Shown here in pieces: positions 51,469 to 59,449 of a DNA stretch of 64,000 bases. The translations under genes were made by a program, and so were the position numbers. The stretch spans positions 2,542,001-2,606,000 of the forward strand of contig NZ_CP083723.1 of assembly GCF_020150815.1 (NCBI RefSeq), given 5' to 3'. This DNA is from Haloprofundus salilacus. Its GTDB lineage: Archaea; Halobacteriota; Halobacteria; Halobacteriales; Haloferacaceae. The notes beneath the pieces were generated by a model. That model was not told the origin of the DNA. It ran no database searches and worked only from the letters and a program-made list of their open reading frames with translations. Each line of letters opens with the position of its first letter. Position 1 is the first letter of the stretch.

Positions 51469-52680
51469 ATGCTCTCTCTGTCGGACGTTCTGGCGGCCCG
51501 CGAGCGGGTGAACGAAGTCGCCCGCCACACGCCGCTGGAGTACTCGCACACGTTTTCGGATATGACCGGCGCGGACGTGCATCTGAAACTGGAGAACTTC
51601 CAGCGCACGGGGTCGTTCAAGATCCGCGGCGCGACGAACCGCATCGTGACGCTCTCAGACGAGGAAAAAGCGGCCGGGGTCGTCACCGCCAGCGCCGGCA
51701 ACCACGCGCAGGGCGTCGCGCTCGCGGCCACGCGTGCGGGCGTCGAGTCGACCATCGTGATGCCGGAGTACGCGCCCATCTCGAAGGTGAAAGCGACCGA
51801 GCGCTACGGCGGCGACGTGGTGCTCTCGGGCGTCGACTACAACGACGCGCAATCGAAGGCCCGCGAGATAGAGGCGGCCGAGAACCGAACGTACGTCCAC
51901 GCGTTCGACGACGAGTACGTGATGGCCGGACAGGGGACCATCGGTCTCGAAATCGTCGAGGACTGCCCGAACCTCGATACCGTCGTCGTCCCCATCGGCG
52001 GCGGCGGCCTCATCTCCGGCATCGCCACGGCGATAAAGGCCAAGAAGCCCGACGCACGCGTCATCGGCGTCGAGTCCGAGGGTGCGTCGAGCGTCACCGA
52101 CTCGCTGCAGAAAGGCGAGATACACCAGTTGGACAGCGTCGACACCATCGCCGACGGTATCGCGACGCGCAACGTCGGGACGGCGCCGTTCGAGGTCATC
52201 CGCGAGCGGGTCGACGAGGTGGTCACCGTCTCCGACGAGGAGATAGCCGTCGCGCTGATGTACCTGCTCGAACGGAGCAAGACGCTCGTCGAGGGCGCGG
52301 GTGCGGTGGCTCTGGCGGCGCTGCTCTCGGACACGTTCGACTACGAGGAAGGCGAGACCATCGTCCCGGCGCTCTGCGGCGGCAACATCGACCTCAACAC
52401 GCTCACGACGGTCATTCTTCGCGGACTGGTCGAAACCGGCCGCTACCTCAAGATCCGGACGGTGCTCAAGGATCGACCGGGCGCGCTGGAGGATCTCATC
52501 CACATCGTCGCCGAGCAGCAGGCGAACATCTACGCCATCCGCCACGACCGAACGTCCCGCGACATCGGGATGAGCGACACTGAGGTGGAACTCGATCTGG
52601 AGATGCGCGGACCCGAGCACGTCGAGGCGTTACTCGCCGAGATTCGCGAACGCGGCTACGAAGTCGAAGTACTCGTCTGA
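51469..52680 (+). CDS. ilvA: Threonine ammonia-lyase (threonine deaminase)
   Basis: The enzyme turns threonine into 2-oxobutyrate, the first committed step to isoleucine, through a reactive enamine. The 403-residue protein has the PLP Lys in FQRTGSFKIRGATN, the SAGNHAQGVALAA phosphate loop, VVPIGGGGLISGIA and the C-terminal ACT domain (TVLKDRPGALEDLIHIVAEQQANIYAIRHDR), which usually senses isoleucine or valine. The start ATG 51469 (MLSLSDVLAARERV) matches. The RidA gene 50 bp downstream deals with the enamine by-product. Confidence 0.96.
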   Translation: MLSLSDVLAARERVNEVARHTPLEYSHTFSDMTGADVHLKLENFQRTGSFKIRGATNRIVTLSDEEKAAGVVTASAGNHAQGVALAATRAGVESTIVMPEYAPISKVKATERYGGDVVLSGVDYNDAQSKAREIEAAENRTYVHAFDDEYVMAGQGTIGLEIVEDCPNLDTVVVPIGGGGLISGIATAIKAKKPDARVIGVESEGASSVTDSLQKGEIHQLDSVDTIADGIATRNVGTAPFEVIRERVDEVVTVSDEEIAVALMYLLERSKTLVEGAGAVALAALLSDTFDYEEGETIVPALCGGNIDLNTLTTVILRGLVETGRYLKIRTVLKDRPGALEDLIHIVAEQQANIYAIRHDRTSRDIGMSDTEVELDLEMRGPEHVEALLAEIRERGYEVEVLV

Positions 52681-52730
52681 GTCGAGGAAGGTCCCCGCGT
52701 ATTAAGTCGCCGCCGCGCGACGCCCCGATC

Positions 52731-53111
52731 ATGAAGCGCATCATCAGCACGGACGACGCGCCCGCGGCAGTCGGCGCGTACAGTCAGGCGACGACCGACG
52801 GTTCCATCCTCTTCACCGCGGGCCAGATTCCGCTGACGCCCGACGGCGAACTGCTGGGCGACGCCGACATCGCGACGCAGACCGAGCAGGCGCTCGACAA
52901 CGTAATGGCGATTCTCGCCTCTGAGGACGCCGACGCCAGCGACGTGCTAAAGATGACCGTGTTCCTCGGCGACATCGACGACTTCGAGGAGATGAACGAG
53001 ACGTACGCGACGTACTTCGACGAGGAGCCGCCGGCGCGCAGCGCCGTCGAGGTCGCGAACCTCCCGAAAGGCGTCGGCGTCGAAATCGAGGCCATCGCGT
53101 CGCTGGAGTGA
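52731..53111 (+). CDS. ridA: RidA family reactive imine/enamine deaminase
   Basis: RidA hydrolyses 2-aminoacrylate and other enamines produced by PLP enzymes such as IlvA. The 126-residue protein is full length: STDDAPAAVGAYSQATTDGSILFTAGQIPLTPDGEL, QALDNVMAILASEDADASDVLKMTVFLGDIDDFEEMNETYATYFDEEPPARSAVEVANLPKGVGVEIEAIA, with the Arg that binds substrate carboxylate in PPARSAV. The pair IlvA-RidA is consistent metabolically. The stop TGA overlaps the GTG of the next small gene. Confidence 0.97.
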   Translation: MKRIISTDDAPAAVGAYSQATTDGSILFTAGQIPLTPDGELLGDADIATQTEQALDNVMAILASEDADASDVLKMTVFLGDIDDFEEMNETYATYFDEEPPARSAVEVANLPKGVGVEIEAIASLE

Positions 53112-53308
53112 ACCGGCGCGTCAAATCGAGCCTCCTGTGGGGGCTTGTCGGCGTGTTCGCCTTCCTCGTGCTCGCGCAGGGGTACGACCTGCTCGTCGAG
53201 GGACTCCCCGCCAGCTTTCTCGCGCGAGTCGGCATCGCGCTCGTCGTCGGCGCAGTCGCTGCGGGTGTCTCGTACGTCGCAGAACCGCGGCTACTCGCGC
53301 GGCGGTAG
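53108..53308 (+). CDS. Small two-helix membrane protein (66 aa)
   Basis: The protein begins with a GTG overlapping the ridA stop (GTGA), gives VNRRVKSSLLWGLVGVFAFLVLAQGYDLL, then VEGLPASFLARVGIALVVGAVAAGVSYVAEPRLLARR, forming two helices with basic ends. Translational coupling with ridA suggests co-expression. Family not recognised with certainty. Convergent with the PRC-barrel-like gene (9 bp gap). Confidence 0.65.
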   Translation: MNRRVKSSLLWGLVGVFAFLVLAQGYDLLVEGLPASFLARVGIALVVGAVAAGVSYVAEPRLLARR

Positions 53309-53317
53309 CCGGTCGAG

Positions 53318-53557
53318 TCAGACGACCTCTCGGAGGCGAATCTCGCCTTCGCTCACCGTCTCGACGAACTCGCCGTCGACCGCCAAGTCGTCGGAATCGG
53401 CGTCCTCGCGGCCGAAGACCGCCATGATCGCGTCGGTGATTCCCGGTTCCGGGTCGACGTAGGCGACGTTTCGTTCGACGGTTTTCACGAGACCGAGTTT
53501 CTCGCCTGCGGCATCGACCAGCACTTTCCCCTCGTCTTCGGAAGTGAGCGTTGCCAT
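53318..53557 (-). CDS. PRC-barrel-like small protein (79 aa)
   Basis: The product reads MATLTSEDEGKVLVDAAGEKLGLVKTVERNVAYVDPEPGITDAIMAVFGREDADSDDLAV and ends GEIRLREVV. The G-x-V-x-D-x-x-G-x-K-L-G-x-V pattern is that of PRC-barrel domains, which occur as single small proteins in haloarchaea (and include CdpB cell-division proteins). Acidic and cytosolic. ATG 53557. It is a small single-domain protein; whether it is CdpB-like cannot be decided. Confidence 0.68.
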   Translation of the reverse strand: MATLTSEDEGKVLVDAAGEKLGLVKTVERNVAYVDPEPGITDAIMAVFGREDADSDDLAVDGEFVETVSEGEIRLREVV

Positions 53558-53646
53558 CGTCGGAGGTTCGGGCCGTAGTACCGTAGTGCTGTCGGGCGGT
53601 GCGAAAGGAAGGGTTTAAACGAGACACGGGCCAAAACTCGGTGCGA

Positions 53647-53727
53647 GCCAGGATGGCCGAGTGGTAAGGCGCACGCCTGGAAAGCGTGTTCCCTCTGGGA
53701 TCCAGGGTTCAAATCCCTGTCCTGGCG
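53647..53727 (+). tRNA. tRNA-Ser (GGA anticodon)
   Basis: A complete class II tRNA: acceptor GCCAGGA (53647-53653) pairs with TCCTGGC (53720-53726) and discriminator G at 53727. The anticodon stem CACGC/GCGTG encloses the loop CTGGAAA (anticodon GGA), a long variable arm CCC-TCT-GGG follows, and the T stem CAGGG/CCCTG encloses TTCAAAT. It reads UCC and UCU serine codons. CCA is not encoded. A TTTTT run at 53728-53732 follows immediately, acting as the transcription stop. Confidence 0.97.
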
Positions 53728-53729
53728 TT
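53707..53729 (+). repeat. Direct repeat copy 1 at tRNA-Ser 3' end (attachment-site-like)
   Basis: The 23 bases covering the tRNA T arm and acceptor 3' strand are repeated exactly at 53859-53881, 152 bp downstream. Such duplication of a tRNA 3' end is the usual mark of integration by a tyrosine recombinase. Here this copy completes the functional tRNA gene. Confidence 0.85.
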
Positions 53730-54052
53730 TTTACGACGAGCAACCCAGCGAGTACCGCGTAGCGTGTTCGAGCGAACACCGCGAGTCGCAAACGGCCCGC
53801 CGCAGGGATTTGAGCCAGCAAGTCGCAGCGCGAGCGAAGCGAGCGACCGTCTCGTGTCGTTCAAATCCCTGTCCTGGCGTTCTTGGAGCACAACACTCCT
53901 GAGCGTCGCGTCCTGTCATGACGCGGAGCGGTGGACGAGAGAGACGAGAGACACGAGAGCGACTCCAACTTTGCAGACAATGGCGGAAGCAATGACACGA
54001 CAGCGAAATCGGAGAAAGATTGATAGGGGTGGCAGACATTCCCAAACACGAA
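53728..54052. other. 325 bp of non-coding DNA with tRNA remnant repeats
   Basis: Between the tRNA and the next small gene I find an inverted repeat GTGTTCG / CGAACAC (53764-53779), an inverted 11 bp copy of the tRNA T arm (CAGGGATTTGA at 53803-53813), and the second direct copy of the tRNA 3' end at 53859-53881. There is no integrase or other gene. The sequence after 53881 (CTTGGAGC...) diverges from that after the tRNA, as expected of a scar left after excision. Confidence 0.7.
53859..53881 (+). repeat. Direct repeat copy 2 of tRNA-Ser 3' end (attachment-site-like)
   Basis: An exact 23-base copy of 53707-53729 (T arm plus acceptor strand). The 5' two-thirds of the tRNA are not present here, so it is not a tRNA gene. 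Probably the distal attachment site of a lost or minimal element. Confidence 0.85.
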
Positions 54053-54238
54053 ATGCCTGACACGAAAAGCGGCCGCGAGAGGAAGGGCAGAAACAAGCGT
54101 GCACAGCTGGAGCACCACCTCGCTCGTCGGGAGGTACGGACGCTTGACGTGGACGACGAACCGGAGATATACGACGACGTGGAGGACCTCGACGATGACG
54201 TTCTCAACCTCTACGCGTTGAACGGCCGAGAGCAGTAG
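54053..54238 (+). CDS. Small hypothetical protein with basic N- and acidic C-terminus (61 aa)
   Basis: The protein begins [31 protein letters not shown] and switches to the acidic tail [30 protein letters not shown]. The basic half suggests nucleic-acid or membrane binding; the acidic half is halophilic. ATG 54053 is used; an earlier in-frame ATG at 54020 adds MIGVADIPKHE. Positioned just beyond the tRNA-Ser scar. The family is not recognised. Upstream AT-rich sequence could contain the promoter (GATTGATAGG at 54019-54028). Confidence 0.6.
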   Translation: MPDTKSGRERKGRNKRAQLEHHLARREVRTLDVDDEPEIYDDVEDLDDDVLNLYALNGREQ

Positions 54239-54485
54239 CCGAACTCCGCTGCGGCGCGCATTTTTTGGGAGATTCGACGTCCGAGCTGTGCGTCTGTGCA
54301 GAGTTGATACGAGGGCGACCCCACAGCGGCCGAGTTACGTATATAAACCGCGTGTTTCGCGACGTAGACGGCGATCTGTGCTCCGCGGTGATTCCGGACA
54401 GCACCTTCGACTGAGGAGGTTCAGTCCGGGTGTTTTTGCGACATCCGTGCTTGTTCGTCTCGTGGCTCGTGTTACCTCGTATTCG

Positions 54486-54500
54486 AAACATTTTTATAGA
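54486..54500 (+). promoter_or_regulatory. Likely heat-shock-type promoter of the thermosome gene
   Basis: CGAAACATTTTTATA runs from 54484 to 54498, with TTTTTATAG at 54491-54499 about 27-35 bp before ATG 54526. A CGAA element just before a TTTATA TATA box was reported for Haloferax cct1 heat-shock promoters (from memory), and the same arrangement is visible here. Confidence 0.6.
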
Positions 54501-54525
54501 ATCACAAACAATCTCGGGATAGACT

Positions 54526-56202
54526 ATGAGCCAGCGAATGCAACAGGGCCAGCCGATGATCATTCTCGGAGAGGATTCCCAGCGCGTCAAGGACCGCGAC
54601 GCGCAGGCGTACAACATTCGCGCCGCCCGCGCGGTAGCGGAGGCCGTCCGCTCCACGCTCGGGCCGAAAGGGATGGACAAGATGCTCGTCGACTCGATGG
54701 GCGACGTCACCGTTACGAACGACGGCGTCACCATCCTCAAGGAGATGGACATCGACAACCCGACGGCCGAGATGATTATCGAGGTCGCCGAGACCCAGGA
54801 GGACGAAGCCGGTGACGGCACGACAACGGCCGTCGCTATCGCGGGCGAACTGCTCAAGAACGCCGAGGACCTCCTCGAACAGGACATCCACCCGACGGCG
54901 GTCATCAAAGGCTACAACCTCGCCAGCGAGAAAGCGCGCGAGGAAGTCGACAACATCGCGACGCAGGTCGACCCCGACGACGAGGACCTGCTGAAGAAGG
55001 TCGCCGAGACCTCGATGACGGGCAAGGGCGCCGAACTCAACAAAGAAGTGCTCGCAAACCTCGTCGTCGGCGCGGTCCAGCAGGTCACCGTCGAGGCCGA
55101 CGACGGCTCGCACGTCGTCGACATGGAGAACGTCAAGATCGAGACGCAGACGGGTCGTTCGGCGGGTGAGTCCGAACTGCTCCGCGGCGCGGTCATCAAC
55201 AAAGACCCCGTTCACGACGACATGCCCGTCGAGTTCGACGAGGCGAACATCCTGCTGCTCAACGAGGCCATCGAAGTCGAAGAGGCGGGCGTCGACACGC
55301 AGGTTTCCATCGACAGCCCCGACCAGCTCCAGAAGTTCCTCGACCAGGAAGAGGAACAGCTGAAAAAGAAGGTTGACCAGATCGTCGACTCCGGCGCGGA
55401 CGTCGTCTTCTGCCAGAAGGGCATCGACGACCTCGCCCAGCACTACCTCGCGAAACAGGGCGTGCTCGCGATTCGCCGGACGAAGAAGTCCGACATCGAG
55501 TTCCTGAAGAACGTCGTCGGCGGCAGCGTCGTCACCGATCTTGACGACATCGGCGAGAGCGAACTCGGCTTCGGCTCGGTCCGCCGCGACGAGGAGGACG
55601 AGCTGTTCTACGTCGAGGGTGAGGACGCCCACGGAGTCACGCTCCTGCTCCGCGGCTCCACCGACCACGTCGTCGACGAACTCGAACGGGGCATCAAGGA
55701 CGCGCTCGACGTCGTTGCGACGACCGTCTCCGACGGCCGCGTGCTCGCAGGCGGCGGCGCCATCGAGGTCGAACTTGCCTCCCGACTCCGCGACTACGCC
55801 GACTCCGTCTCCGGCCGCGAGCAGCTCGCCGTCGAGGCGTTCGCCGACGCGCTCGAACTCGTCCCGCGCGTCCTCGCGGAGAACGCCGGTCTCGACTCCA
55901 TCGACACGCTCGTCGACCTCCGTGCGGCCCACGAGGACGGCGACGTGCTCGCCGGCCTGAACGCCTTCACGGGCGACGTCGAGGACACGTTCGAGGCGGG
56001 CATCGTCGAACCCGCGCACGCCAAAGAGCAGGCGCTCTCCTCCGCCACCGAGGCCGCGAACCTCGTGCTCAAGATAGACGACATCATCGCCGCGGGCGAC
56101 CTCTCGACCGGCGGCAACGACGACGAGGAAGGCGGCGCACCCGGCGGCATGGGTGGCATGGGCGGCATGGGCGGCATGGGCGGTATGGGCGGCGCGATGT
56201 AG
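54526..56202 (+). CDS. Thermosome subunit (group II chaperonin)
   Basis: The 558-residue protein folds proteins in an ATP-driven double ring. Recognised family blocks are [74 protein letters not shown], a [17 protein letters not shown] apical loop and [27 protein letters not shown]-terminal GGM-repeat tail ([19 protein letters not shown]) is typical of haloarchaeal thermosomes and lies inside the chamber. The start ATG 54526 ([20 protein letters not shown]) is standard. It stands alone with a heat-shock-like promoter. Haloarchaea usually have two or three such paralogues elsewhere. Confidence 0.98.
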   Translation: MSQRMQQGQPMIILGEDSQRVKDRDAQAYNIRAARAVAEAVRSTLGPKGMDKMLVDSMGDVTVTNDGVTILKEMDIDNPTAEMIIEVAETQEDEAGDGTTTAVAIAGELLKNAEDLLEQDIHPTAVIKGYNLASEKAREEVDNIATQVDPDDEDLLKKVAETSMTGKGAELNKEVLANLVVGAVQQVTVEADDGSHVVDMENVKIETQTGRSAGESELLRGAVINKDPVHDDMPVEFDEANILLLNEAIEVEEAGVDTQVSIDSPDQLQKFLDQEEEQLKKKVDQIVDSGADVVFCQKGIDDLAQHYLAKQGVLAIRRTKKSDIEFLKNVVGGSVVTDLDDIGESELGFGSVRRDEEDELFYVEGEDAHGVTLLLRGSTDHVVDELERGIKDALDVVATTVSDGRVLAGGGAIEVELASRLRDYADSVSGREQLAVEAFADALELVPRVLAENAGLDSIDTLVDLRAAHEDGDVLAGLNAFTGDVEDTFEAGIVEPAHAKEQALSSATEAANLVLKIDDIIAAGDLSTGGNDDEEGGAPGGMGGMGGMGGMGGMGGAM

Positions 56203-56278
56203 AAGCCGGCCACGACCTACTACCCCCAACCGACTCCCGCCCGCATCGGCGTTCGACCGACTCCCGAATTTTTACAGA

Positions 56279-56297
56279 CGGCTACACGGAGTAGCCG
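56279..56297 (+). terminator. Hairpin downstream of the thermosome gene
   Basis: CGGCTAC (56279-56285) and GTAGCCG (56291-56297) are inverted arms with an ACGGA loop. An upstream T-run (56270-56274) is the more likely archaeal stop signal, and the hairpin may add to it. The rest of the 224 bp gap to the next gene holds no further structure I can support. Confidence 0.45.
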
Positions 56298-56426
56298 CAG
56301 CACTCACCCGCAGATACAGCGCTAGCGGCAAGTGAGCGGAACGACTGACGAACGACACTCGTAGGTCCGACTAACCCCGTCGAAGCTTAGCAGTAACTAA
56401 ATACGCCCTCCGCAAAATTTGCGAGC

Positions 56427-57419
56427 ATGAAGACGCTGCTCCTCAACAGCGAGGACGTACACCACAACGCCCGGATGCCGGAACTCATTCGGGCAATCGA
56501 GGACGCCTTCGCCGCCTACGAGCGCGGCGACGCGCAGATGCCTCCGAAGTCGTACATCGACCTGCCGCAGTACAACGGCGACTTCCGGTCGATGCCCGCG
56601 TACTTGGAGGCCGCTGACTGGGACGCCGCGGGCATCAAGTGGGTGAACGTCCACACCGACAACCCCGACGACCACGACCTGCCGACGGTGATGGGGACGA
56701 TGATCTACTCGGACCCCGAGACGGCGTTTCCCCTCGCCATCATGGACGGTACCGAACTGACGATGCAGCGCACCGGCGCGGCCGCCGCCGTCGCCACCGA
56801 CCACCTCGCCGTCGAGGACGCCACCTCGATGGGTATCGTCGGGGCGGGCGTCCAGTCCTACACGCAACTGCGCGCTATCTCCCAGATTAGACCTATCGAG
56901 GAAGTCGTCATTTCGGATTTGGACGAAGAGCGCGTCGCGCGCTTCGTCGACACCTTCGAGGACGAGTTCGACATCCGCGCGGGCAGCATCGAGGAGGCCG
57001 CGTCCTGCGACGTGCTCTCGACGGTGACGCCCGTCGAGTCGCCCATCGTCCCCCGCGAGGCCGTCGGCGACCACACACACATCAACGCGATGGGCGCCGA
57101 CGCCGAGGGCAAACACGAACTCGCCGACGAGGTGCTTCTCGACGCCAAACTCGTTATCGACGACTACGACCAGACGACCCACTCCGGCGAGATCAACGTC
57201 CCGTACAACGCGGGCGTCCTCGGCGACGACGACATCTACGGCCAGATCGGCGAGATCGTCGTCGGGAAGAAGGAGGGCCGCACAGCCGACGACGGCATCA
57301 CAGTCTTCGACTCGACCGGGCTGGCGATTCAGGACGTCGCCGCCGCGCACGTGGTCTACGAGCACGCCGACGAGAACGACAACGGCTACCCGTTCGACCT
57401 GCTCGGTCTCGACGCGTAA
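56427..57419 (+). CDS. Ornithine cyclodeaminase/mu-crystallin family, archaeal alanine dehydrogenase-like
   Basis: The 330-residue NAD(P)-dependent enzyme starts MKTLLLNSEDVHHNARMPELIRAIEDAFAAYERGDAQMPPKSYI and has the substrate Arg/Lys region MPAYLEAADWDAAGIKWVNVHTDNPDDHDLPTVMG, the Rossmann VGAGVQSYTQLRAI, and INAMGADAEGKHELADEVL. The arrangement resembles the archaeal alanine dehydrogenase (AF1665 type) rather than ornithine cyclodeaminase, as haloarchaeal homologues are generally annotated so. It interconverts alanine and pyruvate. A ATACGCC/TAAATACG element precedes ATG 56427. It is convergent with the small DUF7535-like gene. Confidence 0.88.
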   Translation: MKTLLLNSEDVHHNARMPELIRAIEDAFAAYERGDAQMPPKSYIDLPQYNGDFRSMPAYLEAADWDAAGIKWVNVHTDNPDDHDLPTVMGTMIYSDPETAFPLAIMDGTELTMQRTGAAAAVATDHLAVEDATSMGIVGAGVQSYTQLRAISQIRPIEEVVISDLDEERVARFVDTFEDEFDIRAGSIEEAASCDVLSTVTPVESPIVPREAVGDHTHINAMGADAEGKHELADEVLLDAKLVIDDYDQTTHSGEINVPYNAGVLGDDDIYGQIGEIVVGKKEGRTADDGITVFDSTGLAIQDVAAAHVVYEHADENDNGYPFDLLGLDA

Positions 57420-57444
57420 GCGTCAGCGGAACGGCGTCGCCGCG

Positions 57445-57675
57445 CTACTCTGCGTCCGTTTCCTCGCTCCCATCGCGCCGTCCGATGCGCTCGAACACGC
57501 GAGTGAGCACCCAGACGACAACCATGAACGGGAGCAGCGGGACGATGAGAATCAGCAGCAGCAACGCGTAGGTGATGCCGATGAGGTTCATCTCGTTGTC
57601 CGGATGGCTCGCGTAACGCGGCGTCACCGTCCGGTACGTTTTCGTCACCAACCCTGGCTCGTCGTCGGAACTCAT
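57445..57675 (-). CDS. Small one-helix haloarchaeal membrane protein (DUF7535-like, 76 aa)
   Basis: The protein reads MSSDDEPGLVTKTYRTVTPRYASHPDNEMNLIGITYALLLLILIVPLLPFMVVVWVLTRVFERIGRRDGSEETDAE, a soluble N-terminus, one long hydrophobic segment (possibly two short helices) and a charged tail. It resembles a halobacterial family I recall as DUF7535. ATG 57675 is the chosen start. It is convergent with the alanine-dehydrogenase-like gene and lies upstream-adjacent of the AtoE gene's end (same strand, about 130 bp). Confidence 0.65.
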   Translation of the reverse strand: MSSDDEPGLVTKTYRTVTPRYASHPDNEMNLIGITYALLLLILIVPLLPFMVVVWVLTRVFERIGRRDGSEETDAE

Positions 57676-57808
57676 GGGAGAACGTACGTCGTCCTGCAGA
57701 TTAAGCGTTGGTCGGCCGACGGGTCGGTCCCGCGCGACTGACCGCATTCGAAAACGAGCGTCGAGTGAGATCAGTGGCAGAGAAAACGAAACCGCGTCCG
57801 CGCGGCGG

Positions 57809-59242
57809 TTAGGCGCCGATTCCCATCCCGAGGAACAGCGTCATCGTGATAGCCATGATGACGAACCCGGCGACCATCGCGACGGTGGTGTAGCCGAGGA
57901 TGTCGCGGGCGCGCAGTTTCGCCAGCGCCAGCGCCGGAACGGCCCAGAACGGCTGAATCATGTTCGTCAGTTGGTCGCCCATCATCTCGATGACGACGGC
58001 GGTGTACAGCGGCATCCCCAGTTCCCGAGTCGTCTCGAGGAGAATCGGTCCCTGCGCGACCCACTGGCCGCCGCCGGAGGGGACGAACACGTTGACAATA
58101 CCCGCGCTGATGAGACCGAGCACCGGCCAGGTCAGCGGCGTCGCGATGTCGGCGAAGAACCCCGAAATGACTGCGGCGAGCGCCGTCCCGGTGAGCAGTC
58201 CGGCGATACCTGCGTAGAACGGGAACTGGAAGAGGATGCCGGCGACGTTCTTCACGCTGTCGTCCATCTGGTTGACGATACGCTTCGGCGTCACCCAGAG
58301 GACGATGGCACAGAAGATGAAGAACGCGTTGATGGTGTTGAGGTTCACTGCCCCGAGTCCGCTCTGGACGACGTCCGTGATGAAGTAGTACGCCGGGAAA
58401 ATCGCGATTATCAGCCCGAGTATCCGCGAGTGGTTGAGTCGGTCCGCTAGCGTCGTCCGCGCGGTGGCGACGCCGCCGTCGGTCGTGACGCCGGGACCCG
58501 AGGTGTCGTCCCCTTTCGTCTCCAGTCCGGTCGAAATCTCGTCGTAAACGCTGTCCGGGAGTTCGGTAATCCCCTCCTTCCTGTTCGGATGGAGACTCCC
58601 CATCACGACTGGGATGACGGCGAGCAACAGCACGACGGTGACGATGTTGACCATGCTTCCGATGGTGTCACCCAGCGGGATACCCTCCTGTGCGTACTCA
58701 GGGAACGTCGACGGAATCGCAGCGGGGTCGGCCATAATGAGGCCGCTGGACGTGGTGATGCCGGAGTGCCAGATCATCAGCGCCGTGTAGCCCGCGGCGA
58801 TGAGAAGCGGGTAGTGCAGTTTGAGTCCGTTTTCCTTGCCGCGGAACGCGACCTGACGGGCGATGACCGCGCCGACGATCAGGCCGATAGCCCACGAGAT
58901 GAGGCCGGCGACCATCGCGACGAACGACGTCAGCGCGACAGCCGAAAACTGTGAGTTCGGTAGTCCGGCGATTCGTCGAAGCAGTCGAGACACCGCCGGT
59001 GACTTCGCGATGGCGTCGCCGACCATCAGCGTCAGAGAGAACTGGGCCATGAAGACGAGCAGCGTCCAGACGCCGCCGAACCACGCGTCCATCACACCCG
59101 TCGGTGACGTGCCGACCAGCAACGCACCGACCGCTGCGATGAACGTGAGGAAGATGACGAGGACGTACGGATCCGGGACGTACTCCATGGCGATATCTGC
59201 GAACCATTCACCGAGTCGCTTGATCGGGTCTGTAATAGCCAT
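57809..59242 (-). CDS. Short-chain fatty acid transporter, AtoE family
   Basis: The 477-residue membrane protein has about 12-13 helices; conserved segments are VPDPYVLVIFLTFIAAVGALL, FSLTLMVGDAIAKSPAVSRLLRRIAGLP, WHSGITTSSGLIMADPAAIPSTF, FFADIATPLTWPVLGLISAGIVNVFVPSGGGQWVAQGPI and MMGDQLTNMIQPFWAVPALALAKL. These fit the AtoE/short-chain fatty acid uptake family, moving acetoacetate, butyrate or similar acids. ATG 59242. It is divergent from the thiolase/DUF35 genes across a 207 bp AT-rich region, so import and beta-ketoacyl cleavage would be coordinated. Confidence 0.95.
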   Translation of the reverse strand: MAITDPIKRLGEWFADIAMEYVPDPYVLVIFLTFIAAVGALLVGTSPTGVMDAWFGGVWTLLVFMAQFSLTLMVGDAIAKSPAVSRLLRRIAGLPNSQFSAVALTSFVAMVAGLISWAIGLIVGAVIARQVAFRGKENGLKLHYPLLIAAGYTALMIWHSGITTSSGLIMADPAAIPSTFPEYAQEGIPLGDTIGSMVNIVTVVLLLAVIPVVMGSLHPNRKEGITELPDSVYDEISTGLETKGDDTSGPGVTTDGGVATARTTLADRLNHSRILGLIIAIFPAYYFITDVVQSGLGAVNLNTINAFFIFCAIVLWVTPKRIVNQMDDSVKNVAGILFQFPFYAGIAGLLTGTALAAVISGFFADIATPLTWPVLGLISAGIVNVFVPSGGGQWVAQGPILLETTRELGMPLYTAVVIEMMGDQLTNMIQPFWAVPALALAKLRARDILGYTTVAMVAGFVIMAITMTLFLGMGIGA

Positions 59243-59449
59243 ACGCTACAGTCCCGAATGAATAATTGATATATAATAATTTGGCATGCTATCTCATCAC
59301 ACCCGACAGAAAATTGAGACAATGTGGAAATTTGATAGATCCGCCCTCGTTTGCCGCTACGTCACTCCCCACAGCGCGAACGAGCGCCTTCGAGAGCCGC
59401 ACGTCCGTCGACGTGACGCTTAAGCATCGAGCGCACGGACGCAACGACA
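59243..59449. promoter_or_regulatory. AT-rich divergent control region, AtoE / thiolase
   Basis: The 207 bp gap contains AATTGATATATAATAATTTG (59264-59283), suitable for the AtoE promoter on the minus strand, and TTAAGCATC at 59419-59427, about 27 bp before the thiolase ATG 59450. The shared region could be a regulator binding site for fatty-acid use. Confidence 0.55.
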
